DNA of 64,000 nt from positions 124,001-188,000 of the forward strand of contig JADKBZ010000031.1 in the NCBI GenBank assembly GCA_016714815.1, read 5' to 3'. Under the pieces are notes generated by a model that saw nothing but the letters and a program-made list of their open reading frames with translations, searched no databases and had not been told where the DNA came from. This document shows positions 1-8,266 of this stretch, in pieces (position 1 is the stretch's first letter; the number at the start of each line of letters is the position of its first letter). The position numbers were made by a program, and so were the translations under genes. The DNA is from Holophagales bacterium. Lineage in GTDB: Bacteria > Acidobacteriota > Thermoanaerobaculia > UBA5066.

Positions 1-1
1 C

Positions 2-2101
2 GACCGGCTCCTCGAGGCGTCCGTTCGAGAAGAAGCGGCGGCTCGCGCCGGAGACGTCCGGCGCTTCAACGGAATCGTCGCGGACCGGGACGCCCTCATC
101 TCCCGCCTCGGGGGCCCGCCCGGGCCCCCGGCGGATGGGAACGCTTCGCCCGCCGACGCCGCGCCGGCCGAGCACGCCGGCAGGCCGGAGCTGGCCGTCT
201 GCACCATCGTCGCGAAGAACTACCTCGCCATGGCGAGGACTCTCTGCAAGTCGTTTCTCCACCAGCATCCCGGAGCTCGCGCGTTCGTCCTTCTCGCCGA
301 CGAGGTCGAAGGGACTTTCGATCCCGCGCTGGAGCCCTTCGAGCTCGTCGAAGCGAGAGCGCTCGAGGTCCCCGATTTCGCCGACCTCGCGTGCCGGTAC
401 AGCGTGCTCGAGCTCGCGACCTCCCTGAAGCCGGCGTTTCTCCTCCACCTCCTCGAGAAAAGAGGCGTCGAGAACCTCGTCTACCTCGACCCCGACATCT
501 TCGTCTACAGCCCCCTCGAGGAGGTCCGGCAGTTCCTCGTGAGCCACGACGTCGTCCTCACGCCGCACATCCTCGAGCCGATCCGGCCGGACGGCCGGAT
601 GCCGGACGAGCGGGACCTCCTCGCGGCGGGCGTCTTCAATCTCGGCTTCGTCGCCGTCCGTCGATCTCCCGCCGCTCTCTCATTCCTCGACTGGTGGGGA
701 GCGCGGCTCCACGACGGGGCGTACCTCGACTTCGAAAAGGGGCTGTTCACCGACCAGAAGTGGATGAACCTCGCCCCCTGCTTCCTCGATCGCCTCGCGG
801 TCCTCCGGCATCGCGGCTACAACGTCGCCTACTGGAATCTCCAGGAGCGGTCCCCCCTGATGCCCACCGGCGACGGCTGGTCCGTCGATGGCGAGCCGCT
901 CCGATTTCTCCACTTCAGCGGCCTCAACCCCGATCAGCCGAACCTCGTGTCGAAGCACCAGAACCGTTTTCGCCTGACGGACCTCGGCCGCGCCTATCGG
1001 GAGCTCTTCGCAAACTATCTTCACGCCCTGGAAGCCGAGGGGCTCGAGCGGACGCGCCGCCTCGCGTACCGCTTCTCCGCCTTCGACGACGGAACGGTCG
1101 TGCCCGAAAGGGCCCGCCGCCTCTTCCGCGACCTCGGTGAATCGAGGCGAAGGTTCGGCAACCCGTTCCGGACCGGCCCCGGTTCTTTCCTCGAGTGGCT
1201 CGGCTCCCCGCGGAAGGCGGGGTCGCCCGTGACGAACCTCGCCGATCACCTCTACCGGCAGCGCCCCGACGTGATGCGCGCCTTTCCCGACCCGGACGGA
1301 GTTCACGCCCTGGCCTTTCACGACTGGCTCGTCGCTCGAAGCGGTGACGAGCTCGGTCTGGAAGAGGCCTGGGTCGAGGCCTTCCGCAAGACCCGCGAGC
1401 TTCTGGAGGCGCGTGACGCCGGTCGCCGCCGCGACGCGGAGCGGGAAGCGGCCGAGAATGCCCGCCGCGAGGCGCAGGCACGGGCCGAGGCCGAAGCCGA
1501 AATCCGGCGGGCCGAGGCGGAAGCCGAGATCCGGAGGGCGGAGGCCGAAGCCGAAATCCGGCGAGCAGAGGCCGAAGCTGAGATCCGGCGGGCAAAGGCC
1601 GAGGCGGAAGCCGAAGCCCGGCGGGCAGAAGCCGAGGCGGAAGCGGAAGCCCGGCGAGCCGCGGCCGAGGCGGAAGCGGAACTCCTGCGGGCTGCGGCTG
1701 CGGCCCAAGCCGAAGCCGCGAGGGCCGCGGCCGAGAAGGCCGCACTCGAAGAGGCCGAATTGGCCAGAGCCGAGGCCGCGAGGGCCGCGGCCGAGAAGGC
1801 CGCTCTCGAGGCGGCGGAACGGGCGAAGGCCGACGCGGAACGGGCCGAGGCCGAGAGGGCCGCGAGCGAAGCGGCGGCGCGGGCGAAGGCCGAGGCCGAG
1901 CGCGAGTCGGCACGCCTCATCGCCGCCACCGCCTCGGCGACCGCCGCCGCCGTCGCAGAGGAGGCCCGACGCGAGCGCGCCGAGGACCGGATTTCGGACG
2001 AGCCGAAATCGGATTGGAAATGGTGGGGCCGGATCCTTCTCGGACCGGACCGCTACCGGCTTCTCAGGGACCGCCGGTGGCGGAGGCCCGCGAAACGCTG
2101 A
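2..2101 (+). CDS. Glycosyltransferase with C-terminal Ala/Glu/Arg coiled coil (5' partial)
   Basis: The reading frame is already open at base 2 and has no start codon before the family homology begins, so the gene starts upstream of the window. The N-terminal half looks like a GT-A-fold, GT8-like transferase: a conserved beginning (CTIVAKNYLAMARTL, about base 205), a DPD metal/nucleotide-sugar motif in YLDPDIFVYSP (about base 490), and the later signatures GVFNLGFVAVRR and FLHFSGLNPD. From about base 1480 to 1960 the protein becomes a long charged repeat built on AEAEIRR/AEAEARR units, a predicted continuous helix or coiled coil, and ends in a Trp/Arg-rich tail (WKWWGRILLGPDRYRLLRDR). It probably transfers sugars onto a surface polysaccharide or glycoprotein; acceptor and donor are unknown. 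It faces the M28 peptidase gene tail to tail with only 16 bases between. Confidence 0.8.
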   Translation, partial: DRLLEASVREEAAARAGDVRRFNGIVADRDALISRLGGPPGPPADGNASPADAAPAEHAGRPELAVCTIVAKNYLAMARTLCKSFLHQHPGARAFVLLADEVEGTFDPALEPFELVEARALEVPDFADLACRYSVLELATSLKPAFLLHLLEKRGVENLVYLDPDIFVYSPLEEVRQFLVSHDVVLTPHILEPIRPDGRMPDERDLLAAGVFNLGFVAVRRSPAALSFLDWWGARLHDGAYLDFEKGLFTDQKWMNLAPCFLDRLAVLRHRGYNVAYWNLQERSPLMPTGDGWSVDGEPLRFLHFSGLNPDQPNLVSKHQNRFRLTDLGRAYRELFANYLHALEAEGLERTRRLAYRFSAFDDGTVVPERARRLFRDLGESRRRFGNPFRTGPGSFLEWLGSPRKAGSPVTNLADHLYRQRPDVMRAFPDPDGVHALAFHDWLVARSGDELGLEEAWVEAFRKTRELLEARDAGRRRDAEREAAENARREAQARAEAEAEIRRAEAEAEIRRAEAEAEIRRAEAEAEIRRAKAEAEAEARRAEAEAEAEARRAAAEAEAELLRAAAAAQAEAARAAAEKAALEEAELARAEAARAAAEKAALEAAERAKADAERAEAERAASEAAARAKAEAERESARLIAATASATAAAVAEEARRERAEDRISDEPKSDWKWWGRILLGPDRYRLLRDRRWRRPAKR
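1484..1915 (+). repeat. In-frame imperfect repeats encoding Ala/Glu/Arg helix
   Basis: Degenerate tandem units of about 24-30 bases of the type gaggc(g/c)gaagccgaaatccggcg recur through this stretch, each giving AEAEIRR, AEAEARR or the variant RAAAEKAALE. The frame is kept throughout, so this is a coding repeat (long helix) and not an intergenic array. Unit similarity is highest between 1484 and 1620 and decays downstream, as expected from internal duplication followed by drift. Confidence 0.75.
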
Positions 2102-2117
2102 CCGGCGGTCGAGCGCG

Positions 2118-3617
2118 CTACGGCTTCTCGTCCGCCAGGGCCCAGGCGGCCCCGAAGACGGTTCGTCCGCCGGCCTCCATGGCCTTCGGCGCGATGTGGA
2201 AGATCGTGTCGTCGGGAGAGTGGTACCCGTGGTGCTCCGCGCCGCTCGAGAAGAGACTGACGGCCGGGATCCCCAGCTCGAAGAACGGCGCGTGGTCCGC
2301 GCGCCCCTCGCCGCGGATGCGCCCCGACTTCAGGAGGAATCCGGGCGCGAACCGGTCCCTGGCCTTCTCCAGGGCGGACCGGATCGCCGGGAAGTTCTCA
2401 CCCCCGGCCACGTAGAGCCCCGTCCCGACTCCCAGCATGTCGAGGTTCAGGACCGCGACGCACTTCGAGAGGCCGGCCGGGGGGTGGCTCGCGAAGTGCT
2501 TTGCGCCGAGCAGGCCGAGCTCCTCGCCGGCGAACCAGACGAAGACGAGAGCACGCCTCGGCCGGACCTTCAGCGAGGCGGCGGCGCGCGCAACCTCCAG
2601 GAGAGTCGCGGAGCCGGAGGCGTTGTCGTCCGCGCCCGGGTTCAGACGCGGCCAGTCGCCGATGTGGTCGAGGTGGGCCCCGAGCACCACGTACTCCCCC
2701 CGCAGGGCCGGATCCTCGCCGGGCAGGACGGCGACGACGTTGTGGGTCGTAACCTCCCTCCAGGGGACGCCCTTGACGGTGAACCGGACGTTGCGTCCGG
2801 TGCCGAAGGAGGCCGTCCCCCCCCGGGCGAGCACCTTCCGGAGCTCGGCCACCGTGATCTTCTGCCCGGCAAGCAGCCGATCGGCGAATCCTTCGCTCAC
2901 CATCGCCTCGGGAATCGCCCGGCTCAGGCTGTTGTTCGTCGACGTCACCGCGCCGTCCACGAGAAGGAAGGCGGCCGCACCCGCCCGCTCCGCGGCGAAC
3001 GTCCGGGAGGCCGAGGCCCGGTGGTCCTTCCACTCGCCCGTCTCCGGCTCGCCTCGCAACGCCAGGACGACCTTTCCCTTCACGTCGACCCCCGCATAGT
3101 CGTCGCGGCCCAGGCCGGGAGCGTGAAAGCCGAAGCCGACGAAGACCACCTCGGCGGTAACGTCGCCGGAGCCGCCGTTGACCATCGGGGAGAAGTCTTC
3201 GAGGAGCACCGCTTCGGGAGGTCTGGCGTCCTTCTCCCCTTCGATCGGGAGGACCGTCAGCGACGCGCTCTCCACCCCTCCGAGGCCGTGGGTGAACGGC
3301 TGGCGATACTCCCCGAACGGCTCCGCCACACCGAGACCGGCCCGGCGCACTTCGGAGACGACCCAGTCGGCGGCCCGACGATATCCGTCGGTCCCGGACA
3401 TTCGGCCCTGCATGCCAGGAGCGGAAAGAGTCTCCACCGTCTGGAACGCGGACGCGGCCGTGATCCGCGCCGCGGCGCGCGCCAGGTCCGCCTCGGAGGG
3501 GCCGGCCGCGTCGAGCGGCGCGGCCAGGAGGACGAGGGCGGCGGACACGCCAGAGACGCCGGATACGAAACGACGCCCCACGATCGGCTCCCTGCGGCGG
3601 AAGAACCGGACCTTCAC
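2118..3617 (-). CDS. Secreted M28 family metallopeptidase with PA-like insert
   Basis: A 499-aa exported aminopeptidase-type Zn peptidase. The GTG start at 3617 overlaps the TGA stop of the upstream SDR gene (GTGA), which argues for translational coupling; it is followed by basic residues and a hydrophobic stretch (VSAALVLLAAPLDAA), a plausible signal peptide. A protease-associated-type region occupies roughly residues 130-250. Metal ligands of the M28 fold are visible: HLDH (about residue 315), the Asp of GADDNASGSA, the Glu pair in FAGEELGLLG, the Asp of VLNLDMLG and a late His in HHGYHSPDDT. The product probably removes N-terminal residues from peptides in the periplasm or outside the cell. 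Substrate is not predictable from sequence. Confidence 0.9.
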   Translation of the reverse strand: MKVRFFRRREPIVGRRFVSGVSGVSAALVLLAAPLDAAGPSEADLARAAARITAASAFQTVETLSAPGMQGRMSGTDGYRRAADWVVSEVRRAGLGVAEPFGEYRQPFTHGLGGVESASLTVLPIEGEKDARPPEAVLLEDFSPMVNGGSGDVTAEVVFVGFGFHAPGLGRDDYAGVDVKGKVVLALRGEPETGEWKDHRASASRTFAAERAGAAAFLLVDGAVTSTNNSLSRAIPEAMVSEGFADRLLAGQKITVAELRKVLARGGTASFGTGRNVRFTVKGVPWREVTTHNVVAVLPGEDPALRGEYVVLGAHLDHIGDWPRLNPGADDNASGSATLLEVARAAASLKVRPRRALVFVWFAGEELGLLGAKHFASHPPAGLSKCVAVLNLDMLGVGTGLYVAGGENFPAIRSALEKARDRFAPGFLLKSGRIRGEGRADHAPFFELGIPAVSLFSSGAEHHGYHSPDDTIFHIAPKAMEAGGRTVFGAAWALADEKP

Positions 3618-4777
3618 GATTTCGGCGGCACGGCGGACGCCGCGGGAGCCTTCCCCTTCAGCGCCGCCAGGGCGGCGGTCTCCTTCTCCGGAGCGAGCCC
3701 GGCCCGCATCTTCGCGCGCCGGTCCTCGGGGAGCGAGTCCCACCAGGCGAGAGTCGACTGGATCGTCTCGGAGAGCGGACGGAACGTCAGCCCGGCCTTC
3801 AGCGCGCGAGCGATCGAGACCTCGCCGATCCCCGCTTCCGGGCTCTCGGTCGAGACCCAGATCGGGAAGTCCGCTTCGGGGGTGATCCCGAGCTCCTTCA
3901 ATCGCGCCTCGGGGGCCCAGGTGAGCTTCGCGGAAGAGCCCGACGCTTTCCGGCAGGCTTCCAGGAAGGGCCCCATCGTCAGCTTCTCCTTCGGGCCCGT
4001 CGCGTTGTAGACGCCGTTCGTCCCCGACTCGACCATCCGGATCGTCCAGTCTCCGAGGTCCCGGACGTCGATGAACTGGAGGGGGTCGGAGGGCTTCCCG
4101 GGAACCAGGACCTCCCCGCCCTTGCGGATCCGGACCGGCCAGTAGGTGAAGCGATCGCTCCCGTCGCGGGTCCCGACGATGTAGCCGGGCCGGATGTTGA
4201 GCGTTCTTCCCGGCATCAACTTCTCCGCCGCCTCTTCGCAGAGGAGCTTCAGCGCGCCGTAGTTCCCCTCGGTGATGTCCTTCAGGGCGTCGACGTCGGT
4301 TCCAGCCGGGAGGCGCGAGAGCGCCGACGACTCGTCCATCCCCGCCTTCATCGGCGTCGCGTAGACCGAGATGGAGGAGATGAAGACGTACTGCCCGACG
4401 TTTCCCGCCAGGACGGCCATCGCCGAGCGGACCTGCTTCGGGAAGTAGCCGGACGTGTCGATCACGGCATCCCACTTCCGCCCCGCGAGCTTCTTCACGT
4501 CGTCGACGACGTTGCGGTCGCCGTGGATCTCCTCGAGGGGCCGCTCCTTGAAGAGCCCCGGGTTCGATTTGCCCCGGTTGAAGAGGGTCAGCTCCCATCC
4601 CTTCGCGAGGGCGGCGTCGACGAGGGCGGGTCCGAGGAATCGGGTGCCGCCCAGGATCAGGACCCGTTTCTTCGCCGGGGCGGGCTCGGCGGAATGGGCC
4701 CATCTCGGAAGGGCCAGGGCGGCTCCGGACGTGGCGGCCAGGGCCAGGAGGTCTCGCCGGGTCAGACGGTCTTTCAT
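3614..4777 (-). CDS. Tat-exported NAD-dependent epimerase/dehydratase family protein
   Basis: A 387-aa extended SDR. The N terminus MKDRLTRRDLLALAATSG is a twin-arginine signal, so the protein is probably folded with its cofactor before export. After the signal comes a Rossmann start with the dinucleotide motif GGTRFLG, then a DVRDLGDW segment typical of these epimerase-like proteins. A GGAG-type ribosome site precedes the ATG (ggaggagcgacg). It is the first gene of a two-gene minus-strand unit with the M28 peptidase. The family includes isoflavone-reductase-like and sugar-nucleotide enzymes; exported members are common in Acidobacteria and Planctomycetes but their substrates are unknown. Confidence 0.85.
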   Translation of the reverse strand: MKDRLTRRDLLALAATSGAALALPRWAHSAEPAPAKKRVLILGGTRFLGPALVDAALAKGWELTLFNRGKSNPGLFKERPLEEIHGDRNVVDDVKKLAGRKWDAVIDTSGYFPKQVRSAMAVLAGNVGQYVFISSISVYATPMKAGMDESSALSRLPAGTDVDALKDITEGNYGALKLLCEEAAEKLMPGRTLNIRPGYIVGTRDGSDRFTYWPVRIRKGGEVLVPGKPSDPLQFIDVRDLGDWTIRMVESGTNGVYNATGPKEKLTMGPFLEACRKASGSSAKLTWAPEARLKELGITPEADFPIWVSTESPEAGIGEVSIARALKAGLTFRPLSETIQSTLAWWDSLPEDRRAKMRAGLAPEKETAALAALKGKAPAASAVPPKS

Positions 4778-4902
4778 CGTCGCTCCTCCACCGTGATTAC
4801 GGAAGGGTACGGCAAAGCGGCTCCGGAGTTTCCACGGGAGCGGCGTTTCTCCGCCCTTCCCGCCGGGAGACGTACCATTCGCCCACGCCTGAGGAGGATC
4901 CG

Positions 4903-7605
4903 ATGGACGCCGAACGGGAGCGCCTGGCCGCGTGCCGCCGCGGAATCGAGTGGAAGAAGTGGGGCCCGTACCTCTCCGAAAGGCAGTGGGGAACGGTTCG
5001 CGAGGACTACAGCGAGAGCGGGGACGCGTGGAACCACTTCACCCACGACCAGGCGCGCTCGCGGGCCTACCGCTGGGGCGAGGACGGCCTCGCCGGGATC
5101 TCGGACGACCAGCAGCGGCTCTGCTTCGCCCTCGCCCTCTGGAACGGGCAGGACCCGATCCTCAAGGAACGGATCTTCGGCCTGACGAACTCCGAGGGGA
5201 ACCACGGGGAAGACCCCAAGGAGTACTGGTTCTACCTCGACTCGACTCCCACCCACTCGTACATGAAGTGGCTCTACAAGTACCCGCAGCGGGCGTATCC
5301 ATACGACGACCTCGTGAAGACGAACCGGGAGCGGTCCCGGAAGGAGCCGGAGTACGAGCTGGTCGATACCCGGGTTTTCGACGACGGCCGCTACTGGGAC
5401 GTCTTCGTCGAGTACGCCAAGGCGGGCCCAGAGGACCTCCTCGTAAAGGTGACGCTCGCGAATCGGGGACCCGACGAGGCGACGCTCCACGTCCTCCCCC
5501 ACCTCTGGTTCCGCAACACCTGGTCGTGGGAGGAAGACTCGCCGCGACCGGCGCTCTCGGTGGCGCCGGATCCGGCCGCCGGGACGGTTGCGATCTCGGC
5601 GACCCACGCCAGGCTCGGCTCCGCGTTCCTTTCGGCCGACGGGAGCCCGGAGCTCCTCTTCACCGAGAACGAGTCGAACCTGAAGCGCCTCGCCGGGATG
5701 CGGAACCGGACGCCGTTCGTGAAGGACGCCTTCCACGCGTACGTCGTTCACGGGAAGGGCGAGGCGGTGAACCCAGAGCGGATCGGGACGAAAGCAGCAG
5801 CGCACTACGAGGTCACGGTCCCCGGAGGCGGCGAGGCCGTCCTCCGCCTGCGCCTCTCGGCCGCGCCCCCCGCCGTCGAGGCGCCTTTCGGCGACGGCTT
5901 CGACAGGGTCTTCGCCGACCGCCTCCGGGAGGCCGACGAATTCTACGAGTCGATCACCCCGGACAACGTCGGCTCCGACTGCGCCCTGGTCCTTCGCCAG
6001 GCCCTCGCGGGGATGATGTGGAGCAAGCAGTACTACTACTACGACGTCGACCAGTGGCTCTCCGAGCGCGGGTCCGACCCGTTCCGCGCCGACCGCAAGC
6101 CGGCGCCCCGCAACGCCCGCTGGCACCACATGCTCAACGCCGACGTCCTCTCGATGCCCGACAAGTGGGAGTACCCCTGGTACGCCGCGTGGGACCTCGC
6201 TTTCCACGCCATCGCGCTCCAGATGGTCGACCCCGACTTCGCCAGGCACCAGCTCGGGCTGATGCTGGGCGAGCACTACCTTCACCCGAACGGGCAGATC
6301 CCCGCGTACGAGTGGAACTTCGGCGACGTGAACCCGCCCGTCCACGCCTGGGCGACCCTTTTCACGTACCACAGCGACCGGCTCCTGACCGGCGATGGCG
6401 ACCTCGAGTTCCTGAAGAGCTCGTTCCAGAAGCTGACCCTCAACTTCACCTGGTGGGTCAACCGCAAGGACCCCAGCGGGCAGAACGTCTTCGACGGCGG
6501 CTTCCTCGGCCTCGACAACATCGGCGTCTTCGACCGGAGCTCGCCGCTCCCGACCGGGGGCACCCTCGAGCAGGCCGACGGAACGGCGTGGATGGCCCTC
6601 TTCTCGCAGAACATGCTCGAGATCGCCCTCGAGCTGGCGGCCCACGACCCGTCGTACGAGGGGATGGCGAACAAGTTCCTCGAGCACTTCCTCTTCATCG
6701 CGTCCGCCATGGACCGGATCGGAACGAACGAAGACGAGATGTGGGACGAGGAGGACGGCTTCTTCTACGACCTCCTGAGGCTTCCCGACGGGAGCGCGAA
6801 GCGGCTCAAGGTGCGGTCGATGGTCGGACTCCTCCCCCTCTGCGCCTCGACCGTCTACGGCCCCGAGACCGCCGCGAGCCTCCCGCGCTTCGTCGAACGC
6901 GCCCGCTGGCTCGTGAAGAGGCGCCCCGAGCTCCTCCACAACATCGCCCCGATCGACCGCCCCGGCCACGATGGGCGGAGGCTCCTCGCGATCGTCGACG
7001 AGAGGAAGCTGAAGCGGATCCTCGCCAGGATGCTCGACCCGAACGAGTTCCTTTCCGACTACGGCATCCGCGCCCTCTCCCGCGTCCACCTCGACGACCC
7101 ATACGAGGTCGCGGTCGGCGACCAGCTCTTCTCCGTCGGGTACCTGCCGGCGGAATCGGACTCCGGGATGTTCGGCGGGAACTCGAACTGGCGCGGACCG
7201 ATCTGGATGCCGGTCAACGTCCTCCTGATCCGCTCCCTCCTGAACCTCTACGGCTACTACGGGAACGACCTGAAGGTCGAGTGCCCCACCGGGTCGGGCC
7301 AGATGGCGACCCTCTTCGAAGTCGCCCGGGAGATCGGGACCCGCCTCTCGCGGATGTTCCTCCGCGGCGAGGACGGCCGGCGCCCGGTATTCGGCGGCAC
7401 GAAGCTCTTCCAGGAAGACCCGTACTGGCGCGACCACCTCCAGTTCTACGAGTACTTCCATGGCGACAACGGCGCCGGCATCGGGGCGCCGCACCAGACC
7501 GGGTGGACCGGCCTCGTCGCCAAGCTGATCCAGCTCTTCGGCTCGGTGACGGCCGAGGAGATGCTGGCGGCCGGGAAGATGGTGAAGGTCGCCTACAAGG
7601 AGTAG
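4903..7605 (+). CDS. GH63-like glucosidase (MGH1-like glycoside hydrolase)
   Basis: A 900-aa cytosolic (no signal peptide) glycoside hydrolase of the GH63/mannosylglycerate-hydrolase-like (alpha/alpha)6 barrel type. The start is set by a strong GAGGAGG site seven bases before the ATG. The N-terminal beta domain (about residues 1-350) starts with the signature WGPYLSERQWGTVREDYS. The barrel carries WEYPWYAAWDLAFH, where the Asp is the expected general acid, and GNSNWRGPIWMPVN near residue 760, the expected base region. Length and motif order match full-length bacterial proteins annotated as glucosidase. It is divergent from the SDR/M28 pair, with about 125 bases of shared upstream DNA. It likely processes alpha-glucosides such as glucosylglycerate or trehalose-like osmolytes; the substrate is inference. 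Confidence 0.88.
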   Translation: MDAERERLAACRRGIEWKKWGPYLSERQWGTVREDYSESGDAWNHFTHDQARSRAYRWGEDGLAGISDDQQRLCFALALWNGQDPILKERIFGLTNSEGNHGEDPKEYWFYLDSTPTHSYMKWLYKYPQRAYPYDDLVKTNRERSRKEPEYELVDTRVFDDGRYWDVFVEYAKAGPEDLLVKVTLANRGPDEATLHVLPHLWFRNTWSWEEDSPRPALSVAPDPAAGTVAISATHARLGSAFLSADGSPELLFTENESNLKRLAGMRNRTPFVKDAFHAYVVHGKGEAVNPERIGTKAAAHYEVTVPGGGEAVLRLRLSAAPPAVEAPFGDGFDRVFADRLREADEFYESITPDNVGSDCALVLRQALAGMMWSKQYYYYDVDQWLSERGSDPFRADRKPAPRNARWHHMLNADVLSMPDKWEYPWYAAWDLAFHAIALQMVDPDFARHQLGLMLGEHYLHPNGQIPAYEWNFGDVNPPVHAWATLFTYHSDRLLTGDGDLEFLKSSFQKLTLNFTWWVNRKDPSGQNVFDGGFLGLDNIGVFDRSSPLPTGGTLEQADGTAWMALFSQNMLEIALELAAHDPSYEGMANKFLEHFLFIASAMDRIGTNEDEMWDEEDGFFYDLLRLPDGSAKRLKVRSMVGLLPLCASTVYGPETAASLPRFVERARWLVKRRPELLHNIAPIDRPGHDGRRLLAIVDERKLKRILARMLDPNEFLSDYGIRALSRVHLDDPYEVAVGDQLFSVGYLPAESDSGMFGGNSNWRGPIWMPVNVLLIRSLLNLYGYYGNDLKVECPTGSGQMATLFEVAREIGTRLSRMFLRGEDGRRPVFGGTKLFQEDPYWRDHLQFYEYFHGDNGAGIGAPHQTGWTGLVAKLIQLFGSVTAEEMLAAGKMVKVAYKE

Positions 7606-7678
7606 CTCAGGCGTCCCTCTTCTCCACCTCCCCGCCTGGAGCGGGCTCCGGGGGCCACCCGGCCAGCCGGGCGCCGGC

Positions 7679-8176
7679 CTAGCGGCAGCCACCGGCAGCG
7701 CGCCGGTACCGGATCTCCTCCGCCTTCTCGCCGTTCGAGGGATCTCCTTCGACCCGTGCGGTGAGCCCGCCCTCCGCGCTCGTCGAGTAGACGAGGCGCT
7801 TCGGGAAGTCGTGCGCGAGGTTCTCGAAGGTCGCCGTTCCCCCCGACAGGCGGACGAGACGGAACTCGGTGGCCCGTCCCCCCTTCGGTTGCGCCACGTA
7901 GACCAGCCCCTCGTCCCGGCTCTCGATTCGGAGGTACTCGAAGAAGACCGTCTTCCCCGTCGCGGCGCTCGTCGTCCGGCCCATGCCGATCATCGTGTCG
8001 AAGGCCGGACAGAGCCAGCTTTCCTCGACGCGCCTCGCGCCGGCGTCGCTCACCCAGACGCCCGCGAGGAACTCGAGGTCGGCGAGCTTCGGTGCGCCCG
8101 CCGTCGGGCTCCCGGAGACGCGAGAGCCCAGGAGAGCGACGGCGAGGACGAGCGCGAGCCTGCGGACGTGGTTCAT
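7679..8176 (-). CDS. Small secreted protein, DUF6265-like
   Basis: A 165-aa protein with an N-terminal signal peptide (MNHVRRLALVLAVALLGSRVSG). The mature part begins with LADLEFLAGVW, then WLCPAFDTMIGMGR, FFEYLRIE, LVYVAQPKG and ATFENLAHDFPKR. This order of short motifs is that of the DUF6265 beta-barrel family, lipocalin-like small proteins of unknown function that are often exported. The ATG has a strong GGAGGAGG site upstream. It is convergent with the glucosidase gene and co-oriented with the alpha-2-macroglobulin gene upstream. No catalytic residue can be assigned. Confidence 0.82.
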   Translation of the reverse strand: MNHVRRLALVLAVALLGSRVSGSPTAGAPKLADLEFLAGVWVSDAGARRVEESWLCPAFDTMIGMGRTTSAATGKTVFFEYLRIESRDEGLVYVAQPKGGRATEFRLVRLSGGTATFENLAHDFPKRLVYSTSAEGGLTARVEGDPSNGEKAEEIRYRRAAGGCR

Positions 8177-8266
8177 CCCGATTCCTCCTCCGGGAAGGCG
8201 AAAGCGTCGATCTCGCGGATCCTGGCCGGATCCCGCGAACGACCCGGTCTCCCCGTGCCTTCTGGC

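Noticed and set aside
1484..1915. Repeat region considered as a CRISPR or intergenic tandem array
   Set aside because: Units are contiguous without spacers, stay in frame and encode a regular helix.
7606..7678. Terminator between the glucosidase and the DUF6265-like gene
   Set aside because: Only short GC stems (about five pairs) could be drawn, which is expected by chance at this base composition.
4774..7692. A 972-codon minus-strand frame opposite the glucosidase
   Set aside because: Shadow frame; the plus-strand frame has full GH63-like motifs and a strong ribosome site.
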